NCBI GenBank assembly: GCA_045563675.1 | Contig: JBJLIX010000002.1 | Location: forward strand, 1-64,000 | Length of the DNA: 64,000 nucleotides | Reading direction: 5' to 3' | Source: AEGEAN-183 sp045563675 | GTDB taxonomy: Bacteria > Pseudomonadota > Gammaproteobacteria > Magnimaribacterales > Magnimaribacteraceae | In this document: positions 46,557-54,759 of the stretch, piece by piece | Numbering within the stretch: position 1 is the stretch's first letter | How the letters are laid out: each line of letters opens with the position of its first letter | Made by a program: the position numbers and the translations under genes | Notes under the pieces: generated by a model | The model's database searches: none | What the model was told of the DNA's origin: nothing | Seen by the model: only the letters and a program-made list of their open reading frames with translations

Positions 46557-48050
46557 TCAACCTTCAATTCCTGATTGAATAATTATTTTCAGGACTTGAC
46601 CAGGATAAATTAATTCAGGACTTTTTAATTCATTCCATTCCTGAAGGTCTTTTACTTTTAACCCAAATCTAGAGCTTATTCTCGATAAAGTATCACCAGA
46701 TTTAACCGGGTAAAGCATTGTTCTAGTTTTTTTATTTGGAGTTTTACCTCTTACTCTTTCGTACCTAGAAAATATTTTAATTTTTTGTCCAATTTGCAAG
46801 GGTTGAGTAAGACTTAAATCATTCCATAAGGTTAAGTCCTGTATTGTCACATCAAATTTTCTAGATATACCCCAGAAGCTATCTCCTTTAACCACTTCAT
46901 ATGTCTTTGATCTTGGAACAAATGTTTTAACCCAAGCAGGGCCCCTGGGAACCATTATTTCTTTACCGGCAAAAATCAAATCATCTTCCATTTGGTTTAT
47001 CTCCATTAAGACAGCTACTTCTATACTATAGTAAGAAGAGATTGAGCTAAGAGTATCACCTCGTTTAATTATGTATCTATCCCACTGAACTAATTCAATC
47101 TCATCAAGAGAAGAAAGTTGGATTTGAAACCTATCAGCTACTCCTGTAGGAAGAAGTAAGTAATGAGGGCCCCCAGGATCAGTTGCCCATTGACTAAAAC
47201 CCGGGTTTAATTCGTAGATAGCCTCAGGTGTCATCCCTGCCAGGTCTGCAGCCTGCATTAAGTCTACCTGTCCGGGAATTTCAACCTTTACAAAGTAGGG
47301 TCTGTTTGCAATAGAGGGAAGTGTTACGCCATAGGAGCTAGGGTTTTTAATAAGATCACTTAAGACTAATAATTTAGGTACATAGGCTGTAGTTTCTTTA
47401 GGTAACCTTAAAGACCAAAAATCTATAGGAAGATTCTTTCTTCTATTTTCTTTTACAGCTCTATTTACTCTTGAGGGACCAGCGTTGTACGCAGCTATAG
47501 CAAGAAGCCAATCGCCATCAAATTTTTTATTTAGATAAATAAGAAAATTAAGGGCAGATTCGGTTGATGCTATGACATCTCGTTTACCGTCATACCACCA
47601 ATTTGTCTTTAACCCCCACTCTCTACCAGTTGCAGGAAGAAATTGCCATATTCCAGTAGCGCCGTATACAGACTGTGCATATGGATCGAATTCACTTTCT
47701 ACAAAAGGAAGAAGTGCCAGCTCTACGGGAACGCCTAGCTCTTGAGCTCTTTTAACAGTATGAAATAGATATCTTTGTCCTGATTTACTCAGCCTGTTAA
47801 CCGCATGCTGATTTTTAACAAATCTTTTTTTGTATAAAGCTATATCTTGCTGATTATTTGGGACATCAAACCTTAAGTCTCTTCTAATTTTTTCCCATAG
47901 ATCATAAGGTTCCTTTGCTATTCCTGCTTCAACTACTTTAGGAGATTCTTTAGATACATCTTCATTACTGATAACCATGAGATCATCAGGCTGAAAGCCT
48001 TTACAGGCTCCCAAACACAACAACATAAATAATAAAATCCCTTTAAACAT
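46557..48050 (-). CDS. mltD: Membrane-bound lytic murein transglycosylase D with three LysM repeats
   Basis: MltD cleaves peptidoglycan glycan strands with formation of 1,6-anhydro ends. The 497-residue lipoprotein has a lipobox with Cys16 (LGAC). The lysozyme-like domain shows the catalytic Glu118 in PFVESEFDP and the GATGIWQFLP motif, then AYNAGPSRV. Three LysM peptidoglycan-binding repeats follow, starting at KRGDTLSSIS, VKGDSFWGIS and KSGDTLSRIS. As I recall, Pseudomonas has the same order of peptide transporter genes then mltD, which supports the assignment. Confidence 0.96.
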   Translation of the reverse strand: MFKGILLFMLLCLGACKGFQPDDLMVISNEDVSKESPKVVEAGIAKEPYDLWEKIRRDLRFDVPNNQQDIALYKKRFVKNQHAVNRLSKSGQRYLFHTVKRAQELGVPVELALLPFVESEFDPYAQSVYGATGIWQFLPATGREWGLKTNWWYDGKRDVIASTESALNFLIYLNKKFDGDWLLAIAAYNAGPSRVNRAVKENRRKNLPIDFWSLRLPKETTAYVPKLLVLSDLIKNPSSYGVTLPSIANRPYFVKVEIPGQVDLMQAADLAGMTPEAIYELNPGFSQWATDPGGPHYLLLPTGVADRFQIQLSSLDEIELVQWDRYIIKRGDTLSSISSYYSIEVAVLMEINQMEDDLIFAGKEIMVPRGPAWVKTFVPRSKTYEVVKGDSFWGISRKFDVTIQDLTLWNDLSLTQPLQIGQKIKIFSRYERVRGKTPNKKTRTMLYPVKSGDTLSRISSRFGLKVKDLQEWNELKSPELIYPGQVLKIIIQSGIEG

Positions 48051-48114
48051 AATTTATTCTAAAAACCAAAAAAAACTTATACTAAATTTATACTACAATT
48101 AACAATAAAACTAT

Positions 48115-48546
48115 ATGAATGAGGTAGAAATTTTTACTGATGGAGCTTGCCGAGGTAATCCAGGTAAGGGTGGTTGGGGTGCCGTAATAAGAGAAAAAGG
48201 CGTTGAAAGGTCTATCTACGGATCGGATGAAAATACTACAAATAATATTATGGAACTAACAGCTGCTATTAAAGCCCTTGAATGTATTCCTTTAAATTCT
48301 AAAGTTGTTCTAACAACTGATTCAAAATATGTCATGCAAGGAATTACAGAATGGATTAAGAATTGGAAAACAAGGGGCTGGTTAACGTCTTCAAAGAAAC
48401 CAGTTTTAAATAAAAACTTATGGAAGAGACTGGATGAACTATCGAGTTCACATTCTATAGCTTGGAAATGGGTTAAAGGCCATAGTGGCCATAGAGAAAA
48501 TGAGATAGCTGACCAATTAGCTAATAAGGGTATAGACGAAATTTAA
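48115..48546 (+). CDS. rnhA: Ribonuclease HI
   Basis: RNase HI removes RNA from RNA-DNA hybrids. The 143-residue protein has the acidic catalytic residues Asp9 (FTDGACRGNPG), Glu47 (NIMELTA) and Asp69 (LTTDSKYV), and the C-terminal WVKGHSGHRENEIADQLA with the conserved His and Asp. It begins divergently from mltD, and dnaQ starts one base after its stop, so rnhA-dnaQ-gltX form a compact operon. In E. coli rnhA and dnaQ are divergent, whereas here they are tandem. Confidence 0.97.
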   Translation: MNEVEIFTDGACRGNPGKGGWGAVIREKGVERSIYGSDENTTNNIMELTAAIKALECIPLNSKVVLTTDSKYVMQGITEWIKNWKTRGWLTSSKKPVLNKNLWKRLDELSSSHSIAWKWVKGHSGHRENEIADQLANKGIDEI

Positions 48547-48547
48547 T

Positions 48548-49264
48548 ATGGCAAGACAAGTTGTATTGGATACAGAGACTACCGGAATTGATTTCAAGTC
48601 TGGGCACAGAGTTATTGAAATTGGTTGCGTTGAGATCATTAACAGGAGATTTACAGGCCAGGAATATCAGACTTATCTTAATCCAGATAGAGAGATTGAT
48701 GAAGGAGCTCAAAAGGTTCATGGGCTATCTGTAGAGTTTTTAAAAGATAAGCCAAGATTTATAGATATAGTCGATGATTTTCTTGAGTTTATTAAAGACA
48801 GTGAATTGTTAATACATAATGCAGAATTTGATGTGGGTTTCTTGAATAGCGAATTAAAGCTTGTTCCTGGAAGCAAATTTCTTATCGAAAAAGTAGCTAA
48901 AAAAGTAACAGATACCCTTCAGATAGCTAGAGAGAAACACCCAGGCCAAAGAAATAGCTTAGATGCGCTAGTACAGAGATATGAAATTGAAGGGTATGAC
49001 AGAGAGCACCATGGAGCTTTATTAGATTCTAAAATTCTTGGAGATGTTTATTTGGCTATGACAGGGGGTCAAAGCGATCTTCTTTTAGATGGTCAGACTT
49101 TATCAAAGGAAGTCGAAAAGAAAGCGCACCAAGAAACTAACGGCAAAGGGGGACAGAAAAACCTTGTTGTCAAGTTAACTAAAGATGAAGAGGAAGAAAA
49201 CCTTCAATATTTAGAAAGGATGAAAGAAGAAACCGGAGTTGTTCCTATAGGGCTAAAGGATTAA
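48548..49264 (+). CDS. dnaQ: DNA polymerase III epsilon subunit, 3'-5' proofreading exonuclease
   Basis: DnaQ proofreads replication. The 238-residue protein has the DEDDh exonuclease motifs: ExoI VLDTETTGID (Asp8, Glu10), ExoII LLIHNAEFDVGFLN, and ExoIII with HHGALLDSKILGDVYL. The C-terminal tail carries the region expected to bind the polymerase alpha subunit. It is one base from rnhA and overlaps gltX by one base. Confidence 0.97.
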   Translation: MARQVVLDTETTGIDFKSGHRVIEIGCVEIINRRFTGQEYQTYLNPDREIDEGAQKVHGLSVEFLKDKPRFIDIVDDFLEFIKDSELLIHNAEFDVGFLNSELKLVPGSKFLIEKVAKKVTDTLQIAREKHPGQRNSLDALVQRYEIEGYDREHHGALLDSKILGDVYLAMTGGQSDLLLDGQTLSKEVEKKAHQETNGKGGQKNLVVKLTKDEEEENLQYLERMKEETGVVPIGLKD

Positions 49265-50643
49265 TGGGAAATAAGGTAATTGGTAGATTTGCTCCAAGTC
49301 CAACAGGCTTGTTGCATATTGGGGGTGCAAGAACAGCTCTCTTTGCTTGGCTATATTCAAAAAGTTTAGGAGGAGAATGTTTTTTACGTCTAGAAGATAC
49401 TGATACAGAAAGGTCAAAACAGGAATATACAGACTCTATAATAGCTAGTTTTAAATGGATGGGAATAGAGTTTGATCAAGAACCCGTATATCAGTCGAAG
49501 AATAAAGATAATCATATAGAAAGAGCTCTTCAGTTGGTTGAAAGTGATAGAGCCTATTACTGTGAATGTTCTTCAGAAAGACTCAATAAACTGAGAGAGG
49601 ATCAACAAAAAAAAGACCAAAAACCAAAATATGATGGTAAATGCAGAAATTTAAACCTAAAAAGAGGAGATACCTCTGTAATACGCTTCAAAAACCCTGA
49701 ATCAGGTTCAGTTGCATTTAATGATTTAGTTAGAGGTGAAATAGAGGTCTCAAACAAAGAATTAGATGATTTAATTATTGTTAGAGCTGATGGAAGTCCT
49801 ACCTATAACTTGTGTGTGGTTATTGATGACCTAGATATGAACATCTCACATGTAATTAGAGGAGATGATCATATTAATAACACCTTCAGACAAATTAACA
49901 TTTTTAATGCGTTAGAAGAAGATCATCCTGTTTATGGCCATGTACCCATGATCCTTGGAGAAGATGGAAAAAGAATGTCAAAAAGACATGGTGCTGTTAA
50001 TGTCCTAGATTACAAAGAATCAGGTGTTTTACCTGAGGCTTTGGTCAATTATGTAGTTAGATTGGGATGGTCTTATGGAGATCAAGAGTTATTTAAATTA
50101 GAAGAACTAAAAAAGATATTTAAAGATGGAAAGCTAAATAATTCACCTGCTTCATTTTCACTTGAAAAGTTACTTTGGTTTAACAGAGAATATTTCTTAA
50201 ATTTAGAAAGTGAAGAGTTGTTAAAAAAAGTAATTTTAGAATCTACTGTGTTTAAAAGCGATGATTATTCATTAGCGGTAGTGGATTTAGTAAAAGAAAG
50301 ATGCTCATTGCTTTCTGAGTTTGAAAATGAAGGAAGTTATTTCTTCGAAGATAATGTGAAAATAAATCCTCAAGATGCAGAGAGGATACTTAATGAAGAA
50401 GGGTTATTAATTTTAGATTATTTAAATTTGGTGTTTAAAGAAATAAAGATTTGGGACGTTAAGAATATAAAGGAATCTATTAATAAGACAATGGAAGAAA
50501 AACAAGTGGGCATGGCTTCAGTAGGTAAGCCTCTGAGATTATCTATAACAGGAAGGACCAATTCTGCTTCTGTCGATGAAACCTGCTTTGTATTAGGCAA
50601 GGAAAGAGTTTTAGAAAGATTAAATAAAATTTTAGATAATTAA
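49264..50643 (+). CDS. gltX: Glutamyl-tRNA synthetase
   Basis: This class I aminoacyl-tRNA synthetase charges tRNA-Glu. The 459-residue protein carries the HIGH-type motif PSPTGLLHIGGARTALFAWL and the KMSKR-type motif DGKRMSKRHGA. A cysteine cluster after YYCECSSERL is the zinc-type insertion seen in many gltX enzymes. It overlaps dnaQ by one base and is convergent with the hydrolase gene, overlapping it by four bases. Confidence 0.97.
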   Translation: MGNKVIGRFAPSPTGLLHIGGARTALFAWLYSKSLGGECFLRLEDTDTERSKQEYTDSIIASFKWMGIEFDQEPVYQSKNKDNHIERALQLVESDRAYYCECSSERLNKLREDQQKKDQKPKYDGKCRNLNLKRGDTSVIRFKNPESGSVAFNDLVRGEIEVSNKELDDLIIVRADGSPTYNLCVVIDDLDMNISHVIRGDDHINNTFRQINIFNALEEDHPVYGHVPMILGEDGKRMSKRHGAVNVLDYKESGVLPEALVNYVVRLGWSYGDQELFKLEELKKIFKDGKLNNSPASFSLEKLLWFNREYFLNLESEELLKKVILESTVFKSDDYSLAVVDLVKERCSLLSEFENEGSYFFEDNVKINPQDAERILNEEGLLILDYLNLVFKEIKIWDVKNIKESINKTMEEKQVGMASVGKPLRLSITGRTNSASVDETCFVLGKERVLERLNKILDN

Positions 50644-51620
50644 GAAAAATTATTTTTTAAAAAAACATCCACAGCTCTCCATGCTTCTTCCCTAATATGG
50701 TCTTCTTCCATAAATAATTCATGTTTCCCGTTAATGCTAACTATAGATACATTTGGAATTGTTGATAACAAGATCTCGTTTATATTTGCGTCTACTAAAT
50801 TATCATTTTTAGCGCTTAATAAGAGGGTAGGCTTAGGGATTTTATTTTTCCAATCAACTCTTTTAAATTGATCTGTTCTTTTAATTGCTTCATAGGCCCA
50901 TCCTATGCTTATACCTCTAACCCCTAGGTTGGGTTCTTTAGAAATAAGTCTATAGTTTCTTTCAAATCTATATTTATCACTAGTAAGATTATTATTAATA
51001 AATTCTTCTTCTTTCCATCCCTTCTCTTCATCCCAAGTAGGTTTTGCAATAGGAAACCGTTTTATTCCAGGAAATAAAGAACAAATCATCTTAGTCAAAA
51101 ACTTAACTGACCTATTAACTTTCATTGATAGCATAGGGGCAGAGAGGATTATCGCATCATAAGTATCTATGCTCTTAAGAAGGTTAGAGACTATTAAGCA
51201 ACCTCCCATTGAGTGCCCAAATCCTATCCAGGGTTTAGGGCAAAGATTTACATATATTTTTTCTATGGTAAGTTCTAGGTCCCTATCATATTGTTTAAAA
51301 CTATCTATGTGCCCAAGTCTGACATTCTTATTAGTTCTTTCTGAAAGACCCTGTCCTCTCCAATCCATTAATGCAACACAAAACCCCCTGCTAATAAAAG
51401 CTTCTATTACTTCATAATATTTCTCAATAAACTCTGTTCTTCCAGACTGGAGCAGAATAGTTCCCTTTGATGAATTTACGTTCCACAGAGCAATCCTAAG
51501 CTTTTTTTCATCTTCGCTATAAAAATAAAAACTTTTTGAAGAAGGAGGACATGAAAAGTCTTCTATTTCAAATAGAGGAGCGCTTTCATGCTTGTTGATA
51601 AATAACTCTTTGTCGTCCAC
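50640..51620 (-). CDS. Alpha/beta hydrolase, lysophospholipase/monoacylglycerol lipase-like
   Basis: This 326-residue protein belongs to the serine aminopeptidase S33/PldB group. The nucleophile elbow GFGHSMGG places the catalytic Ser at 137, MDWRGQGLSER near residues 85-95 is a family signature, and Asp and His near LSAKNDNLVDA and NGKHELFMEE complete the triad. There is no signal peptide, so it is probably cytosolic or membrane-peripheral. Substrates are likely lysophospholipids or monoacylglycerols. It is not the S-formylglutathione hydrolase needed with FrmA, whose family looks different. Confidence 0.9.
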   Translation of the reverse strand: MDDKELFINKHESAPLFEIEDFSCPPSSKSFYFYSEDEKKLRIALWNVNSSKGTILLQSGRTEFIEKYYEVIEAFISRGFCVALMDWRGQGLSERTNKNVRLGHIDSFKQYDRDLELTIEKIYVNLCPKPWIGFGHSMGGCLIVSNLLKSIDTYDAIILSAPMLSMKVNRSVKFLTKMICSLFPGIKRFPIAKPTWDEEKGWKEEEFINNNLTSDKYRFERNYRLISKEPNLGVRGISIGWAYEAIKRTDQFKRVDWKNKIPKPTLLLSAKNDNLVDANINEILLSTIPNVSIVSINGKHELFMEEDHIREEAWRAVDVFLKNNFS

Positions 51621-51805
51621 AATTACATTTTATAACCTATTGATAAAACAATTGAATAAGCAAGAAATTAAAGGAATCCTTCTTCTCTGTTATTTTTTAG
51701 CTTTACCTTATAATTTCAGCACTTTGTTATCTATTTTAACCTTTTCTAGTTTTTTCTTTGCTTCTCATAACTTTATAATTCAACAAAGATTTAATCTATT
51801 TAAAA

Positions 51806-52480
51806 ATGTCTGAAGATCTATATTTAGAACAATTAAAGCTTGGCCCTATGGAGAACTTTGTATATATCTTAGGATCTAAGGGCACAAGGGAAGTAGCTTT
51901 AATAGACCCAGCTTGGGAAATAGACTTACTTTTAAGTCATCTCGAGAAACAAGACTTAAAACTCTGTTCAATTTTAGTAACTCATTATCATCCTGATCAT
52001 ATTGGAGGAGGAATGATGGGTCAATCTATACCAGGAATAGCAGAAATAATGACTAAAGAGCCTGTAAAGATATATGTAAACAAACATGAAGCGGAAGGAG
52101 TTAAAAAGGTTACAGGAGTATCTGATTCTGATCTGGTACTAGTGGACTCGGGAGATCATCTAAAAATAGGAGAAAATGATATAGAGTTTTTGCATACACC
52201 TGGACATACACCTGGTTCTCAGTGTTTTAACGTAAACAAGAATCTAGTTTCAGGCGACACGCTCTTTATTAATGGATGTGGCCGTGTTGACTTGCCGGGG
52301 TCAGATTCAGAACAGATGTATCATAGCTTGCAACATCTCTGCTCTTTACCTGATGACACTATTCTGTATCCTGGCCATCATTATAGCGAAGAGAAATCTG
52401 CTAGCTTAGAGGAAACAAAAAATCAGAATGTATATTTAAATATTGCTGATATACAGAAATGGCGTCAAATCATGGGATGA
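51806..52480 (+). CDS. Metallo-beta-lactamase-fold hydrolase, YcbL/glyoxalase II-like
   Basis: This 224-residue protein has the metal-binding motif HYHPDH (His60, His62, Asp64, His65), His134 in HTPGHTPGS and the bridging Asp151 in SGDTLF. The GCGRVDLPGSD motif places it with YcbL and persulfide dioxygenase-like enzymes rather than classical GloB. A thioester of glutathione is a plausible substrate. In Pseudomonas, as I recall, a gloB gene sits between mltD and rnhA; here the MBL gene is a few genes away. The next gene starts four bases after its stop. Confidence 0.9.
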   Translation: MSEDLYLEQLKLGPMENFVYILGSKGTREVALIDPAWEIDLLLSHLEKQDLKLCSILVTHYHPDHIGGGMMGQSIPGIAEIMTKEPVKIYVNKHEAEGVKKVTGVSDSDLVLVDSGDHLKIGENDIEFLHTPGHTPGSQCFNVNKNLVSGDTLFINGCGRVDLPGSDSEQMYHSLQHLCSLPDDTILYPGHHYSEEKSASLEETKNQNVYLNIADIQKWRQIMG

Positions 52481-52484
52481 CATT

Positions 52485-53285
52485 ATGAAATATGAAGAAA
52501 TAATTTATGAAACAAAAGGTAATGTTGCATTAATAACCTTAAACAGACCTGATAAATTAAATGCTTGGACACCAAAGATGTGCGAAGAGCAGGCTGATGC
52601 TATTGAAACAGCAAATGCTGATAAAAAAGTTGGTTCTATTGTTATGACTGGAGCAGGTAGAGGTTTTTGTGCTGGAGCTGATATTGGGGATACCTTTCAA
52701 ACTAGGCTTGATGGAGAGGATCCAGGAAATGATACAGCTGGTGGTTCTGGAGGAATGCCGGCAGGAGTAGATTGGATAACTTTAGTTCGGGAGTCTAAAC
52801 CTATTATTGCTGCTGTAAATGGAGCCGCGGTAGGAATAGGAGTAACTATGATACTTCCCTTTGATATGATCGTATGCTCTTCCAATTCTAAATTTGGTTT
52901 TGTTTTTGTAAAAATGGGAATTGTACCTGAGCTAGCTTCAACTCATTTTCTAGTCAGCAGAGTTGGTTGGGGAAAAGCAAATGAAATGATGCTCTCAGGA
53001 AGTCTATATTCTGGTAAAGAAGCTTTTGAATATGGTCTTGTTGAATATGTGGTTAATGAAAGCGAACTTTTAAATAAGTCATTTGAAATAGCTAACTTAA
53101 TTTCTGAAAATCCAGACGCACAACTTAGAATGACCAAGAGACTTTTAACAAAAAATGCAGTTACATCCGATATTAAAGAAGCAGAAAAACTAGAAACTGA
53201 GTTACTTCAGGAGTGTTGGGAAAGAGAAGAGCATGAAGAAGCAGTTAATGCTTTTATGGAAAAAAGGAAACCTAAATTTAGGTAA
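52485..53285 (+). CDS. Enoyl-CoA hydratase/isomerase family protein, isomerase-like
   Basis: This 266-residue crotonase-fold protein starts at 52485; an upstream in-frame ATG at 52443 lies inside the preceding gene. The fold motifs are RPDKLNAW, GAGRGFCAGADI (oxyanion hole) and AAVNGAAVGIG. The two catalytic glutamates of hydratases are absent: the first position is Thr121 (GIGVTMIL) and the second is in FGFVFVKMG. Instead Glu149 in VPELAS sits where peroxisomal-type delta3,delta2-enoyl-CoA isomerases carry their base. I therefore favour an isomerase role for unsaturated fatty acids. It probably shares a transcript with the MBL gene. Confidence 0.85.
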   Translation: MKYEEIIYETKGNVALITLNRPDKLNAWTPKMCEEQADAIETANADKKVGSIVMTGAGRGFCAGADIGDTFQTRLDGEDPGNDTAGGSGGMPAGVDWITLVRESKPIIAAVNGAAVGIGVTMILPFDMIVCSSNSKFGFVFVKMGIVPELASTHFLVSRVGWGKANEMMLSGSLYSGKEAFEYGLVEYVVNESELLNKSFEIANLISENPDAQLRMTKRLLTKNAVTSDIKEAEKLETELLQECWEREEHEEAVNAFMEKRKPKFR

Positions 53286-53316
53286 AAAAATATTAAAAAA
53301 AATTAGAAAAAAAAGG

Positions 53317-53344
53317 TTGTATTTTTTTACCATAGGAGTAATAT
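53317..53344 (+). promoter_or_regulatory. Candidate promoter for the small RNA or leader
   Basis: A -35-like TTGTAT at 53317-53322 and a -10-like TAATAT at 53339-53344 are separated by 16 bases. Transcription would start near 53351. It lies in a gene-free gap and ends in a terminator at 53564, which makes an independent transcript plausible. Confidence 0.5.
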
Positions 53345-53350
53345 TAATTT

Positions 53351-53564
53351 ATCAATTTAACCGACTTAAACACAACTCGAGACGTTGATAAGAGAGAAAA
53401 ATTGATTAGAGAACGGAAGGTGAAAGCTCTAAAAGAAAAAGCTAGCAAAAAAAGCTTTTAGACCACCAAGATAGAAAGAGAAATCTATCAAGGAGCTAAG
53501 AAAAAAGACTCAAACTTAGACACTTTCGAACTCGAACTAAACAGAGCCAAGGCTCTGTTTTTTT
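53351..53564 (+). ncRNA. Candidate structured small RNA, or leader of the downstream gene
   Basis: This roughly 214-base gene-free segment has its own promoter-like sequence and ends in a rho-independent terminator. Inside are inverted repeats: CTAAAAG (53429-53435) with CTTTTAG (53455-53461), and GATAGA (53470-53475) with TCTATC (53484-53489). It is purine-rich and unlike a spacer. I do not recognise it as 6S RNA, tmRNA, RNase P RNA or SRP RNA. The terminator ends 39 bases before the exported protein gene, so a regulatory leader is an alternative. The same stretch has one reading frame with only one stop (TAG at 53459-53461), but no ATG or ribosome binding site, so a protein is less likely. 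Confidence 0.45.
53541..53564 (+). terminator. Rho-independent terminator of the candidate small RNA
   Basis: A perfect 8-base-pair hairpin (ACAGAGCC with GGCTCTGT, two-base spacer, so the real loop is probably four bases) is followed by six more T residues. It stands before a start codon, not after a gene, which is what makes the upstream segment look like an independent RNA or an attenuated leader. Confidence 0.85.
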
Positions 53565-53603
53565 ATGGAATTAACTTTAATTAAATTTTTAAAAGGTAAA
53601 AAA

Positions 53604-54086
53604 ATGAAATATATAATATTAACTATTGGATTATTCTTCTTCTCAGTTGTTAATGCTGATGGACACTTACAATCTGAAAAGGATGTTCTCGTCCTAGTAG
53701 ATAAATATTTTGAAGCAAGAAATAATGAAGATTATGAAACAGTAGTAGCACTTGAAAGTAGATCAGGAACCTATGGCACTAATTCTGATGGCAGCTTCCA
53801 TAAACCAAAACAAATATCTTCAGTCGAGCAGTGGAAAAGGTTTAATCAAGGCGGTGTTACTAATGTATATTATCCAGAAGCTATTCAGCTTTCAGATGAT
53901 GTAGTTTTTGTTAGACTTTATGCTGAAGGAATGGTTGTGGCAGGTGGAAATGCTTCAGATTATCGTACAAGAGTAACAATGAATTGGGTAAGAGAAAATG
54001 GAAACTGGACTTTAAAGAGTCAGCATTATTCTGCAGCTAACTATGGCGGTGTTCATAAAACTCAAGCAGCAGATTTTGATGACTAG
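53604..54086 (+). CDS. Small exported NTF2-like (SnoaL/DUF4440-type) protein
   Basis: I start at 53604, where an AAAGGT site precedes an ATG and a clear signal peptide begins (residues 1-17, ending VVNADG); an in-frame ATG at 53565 gives a poor N-terminus right after the terminator. The 160-residue product then has a helix LVDKYFEARNNEDYETVVAL and strand-rich region with RTRVTMNWVRENGNWTLKSQHYS, the pattern of the NTF2-like/SnoaL fold. Such proteins are often periplasmic and of unknown ligand. The gene is isolated, with a terminator 39 bases upstream. Confidence 0.8.
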   Translation: MKYIILTIGLFFFSVVNADGHLQSEKDVLVLVDKYFEARNNEDYETVVALESRSGTYGTNSDGSFHKPKQISSVEQWKRFNQGGVTNVYYPEAIQLSDDVVFVRLYAEGMVVAGGNASDYRTRVTMNWVRENGNWTLKSQHYSAANYGGVHKTQAADFDD

Positions 54087-54233
54087 TAAACTCTAAGCAT
54101 AGAATTATCTATAAAGGTTTTTTTATTTCTTTGCGATGAAAAAATAAAGAGTAAGAATTAAAAAGAGTCCAAAAGTTCTAAATAATTTTCTGATAGAATA
54201 AATTATAGCCCAACTTCTTTTTCAGGAAATAAT

Positions 54234-54518
54234 ATGGATATAACGATGAAGGAAGTCAGAGAAGAAATTGATCTGATTGATAGAGAATTAGTTCTTCTTT
54301 TAGCTAAAAGACAAAAATGCATAGAAAAGGCAGCTTTAGTAAAAAAGAAAAAAAATCTAGTTGTGGACAACAAAAGAATAGACGAAGTAATTTCGAAAGT
54401 ATCCAATTTCGGAGTTGATTGCGGCTTATCTTCTCAAATCTCAATACCTTTATGGACCACTCTTATTAACCTATCTATTGAGCATGAGTTTAAGGAAATA
54501 GATAAACTGTCATTATAA
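54234..54518 (+). CDS. Stand-alone AroQ-type chorismate mutase
   Basis: This 94-residue, all-helical protein has the AroQ signature: RxxIDxID (VREEIDLIDRELVLLLAKR), the LLxxR motif, the Lys-rich VKKKK turn and the second conserved region DNKRIDEVI. Chorismate mutase converts chorismate to prephenate for phenylalanine and tyrosine synthesis. Normally in Gammaproteobacteria this domain is fused to prephenate dehydratase or dehydrogenase; here it stands alone. An isochorismate-pyruvate lyase (PchB-like) is an alternative because the two are similar at this length. Confidence 0.8.
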   Translation: MDITMKEVREEIDLIDRELVLLLAKRQKCIEKAALVKKKKNLVVDNKRIDEVISKVSNFGVDCGLSSQISIPLWTTLINLSIEHEFKEIDKLSL

Positions 54519-54527
54519 GAGCACTGT

Positions 54528-54603
54528 GGGGCTATAGCTCAGCTGGGAGAGCACTTGCGTGGCACGCAAGAGGTCGTCGGTTCGATCCCGACTAGCTCCA
54601 CCA
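54528..54603 (+). tRNA. tRNA-Ala (anticodon GGC)
   Basis: A 76-base cloverleaf with acceptor GGGGCTA pairing TAGCTCC (one G-U pair), an anticodon stem CTTGC/GCAAG enclosing GTGGCAC (anticodon GGC), a T arm GTCGG-TTCGATC-CCGAC and an encoded CCA. It begins 9 bases after the chorismate mutase stop, so it may be released from the same transcript. Confidence 0.97.
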
Positions 54604-54759
54604 AACTTTCTCTATTTCAGTTTTACTTTAAAACCTTTAGGGAGATTATGAAAATGTTCTGTCTTTCTATAAGTTATTTCTAGCTCTTAAAAGATAAAAA
54701 TAAATCTAGTAATATTAATTAGTGGGAAACTGGGAAAAAATTAAGATTTAATATTTTTT

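Noticed and set aside
51592..51813. Small hydrophobic open frame of 73 codons between two genes
   Set aside because: It overlaps the start of the hydrolase gene, has no ribosome binding site or recognisable motif, and is what AT-rich spacer gives by chance.
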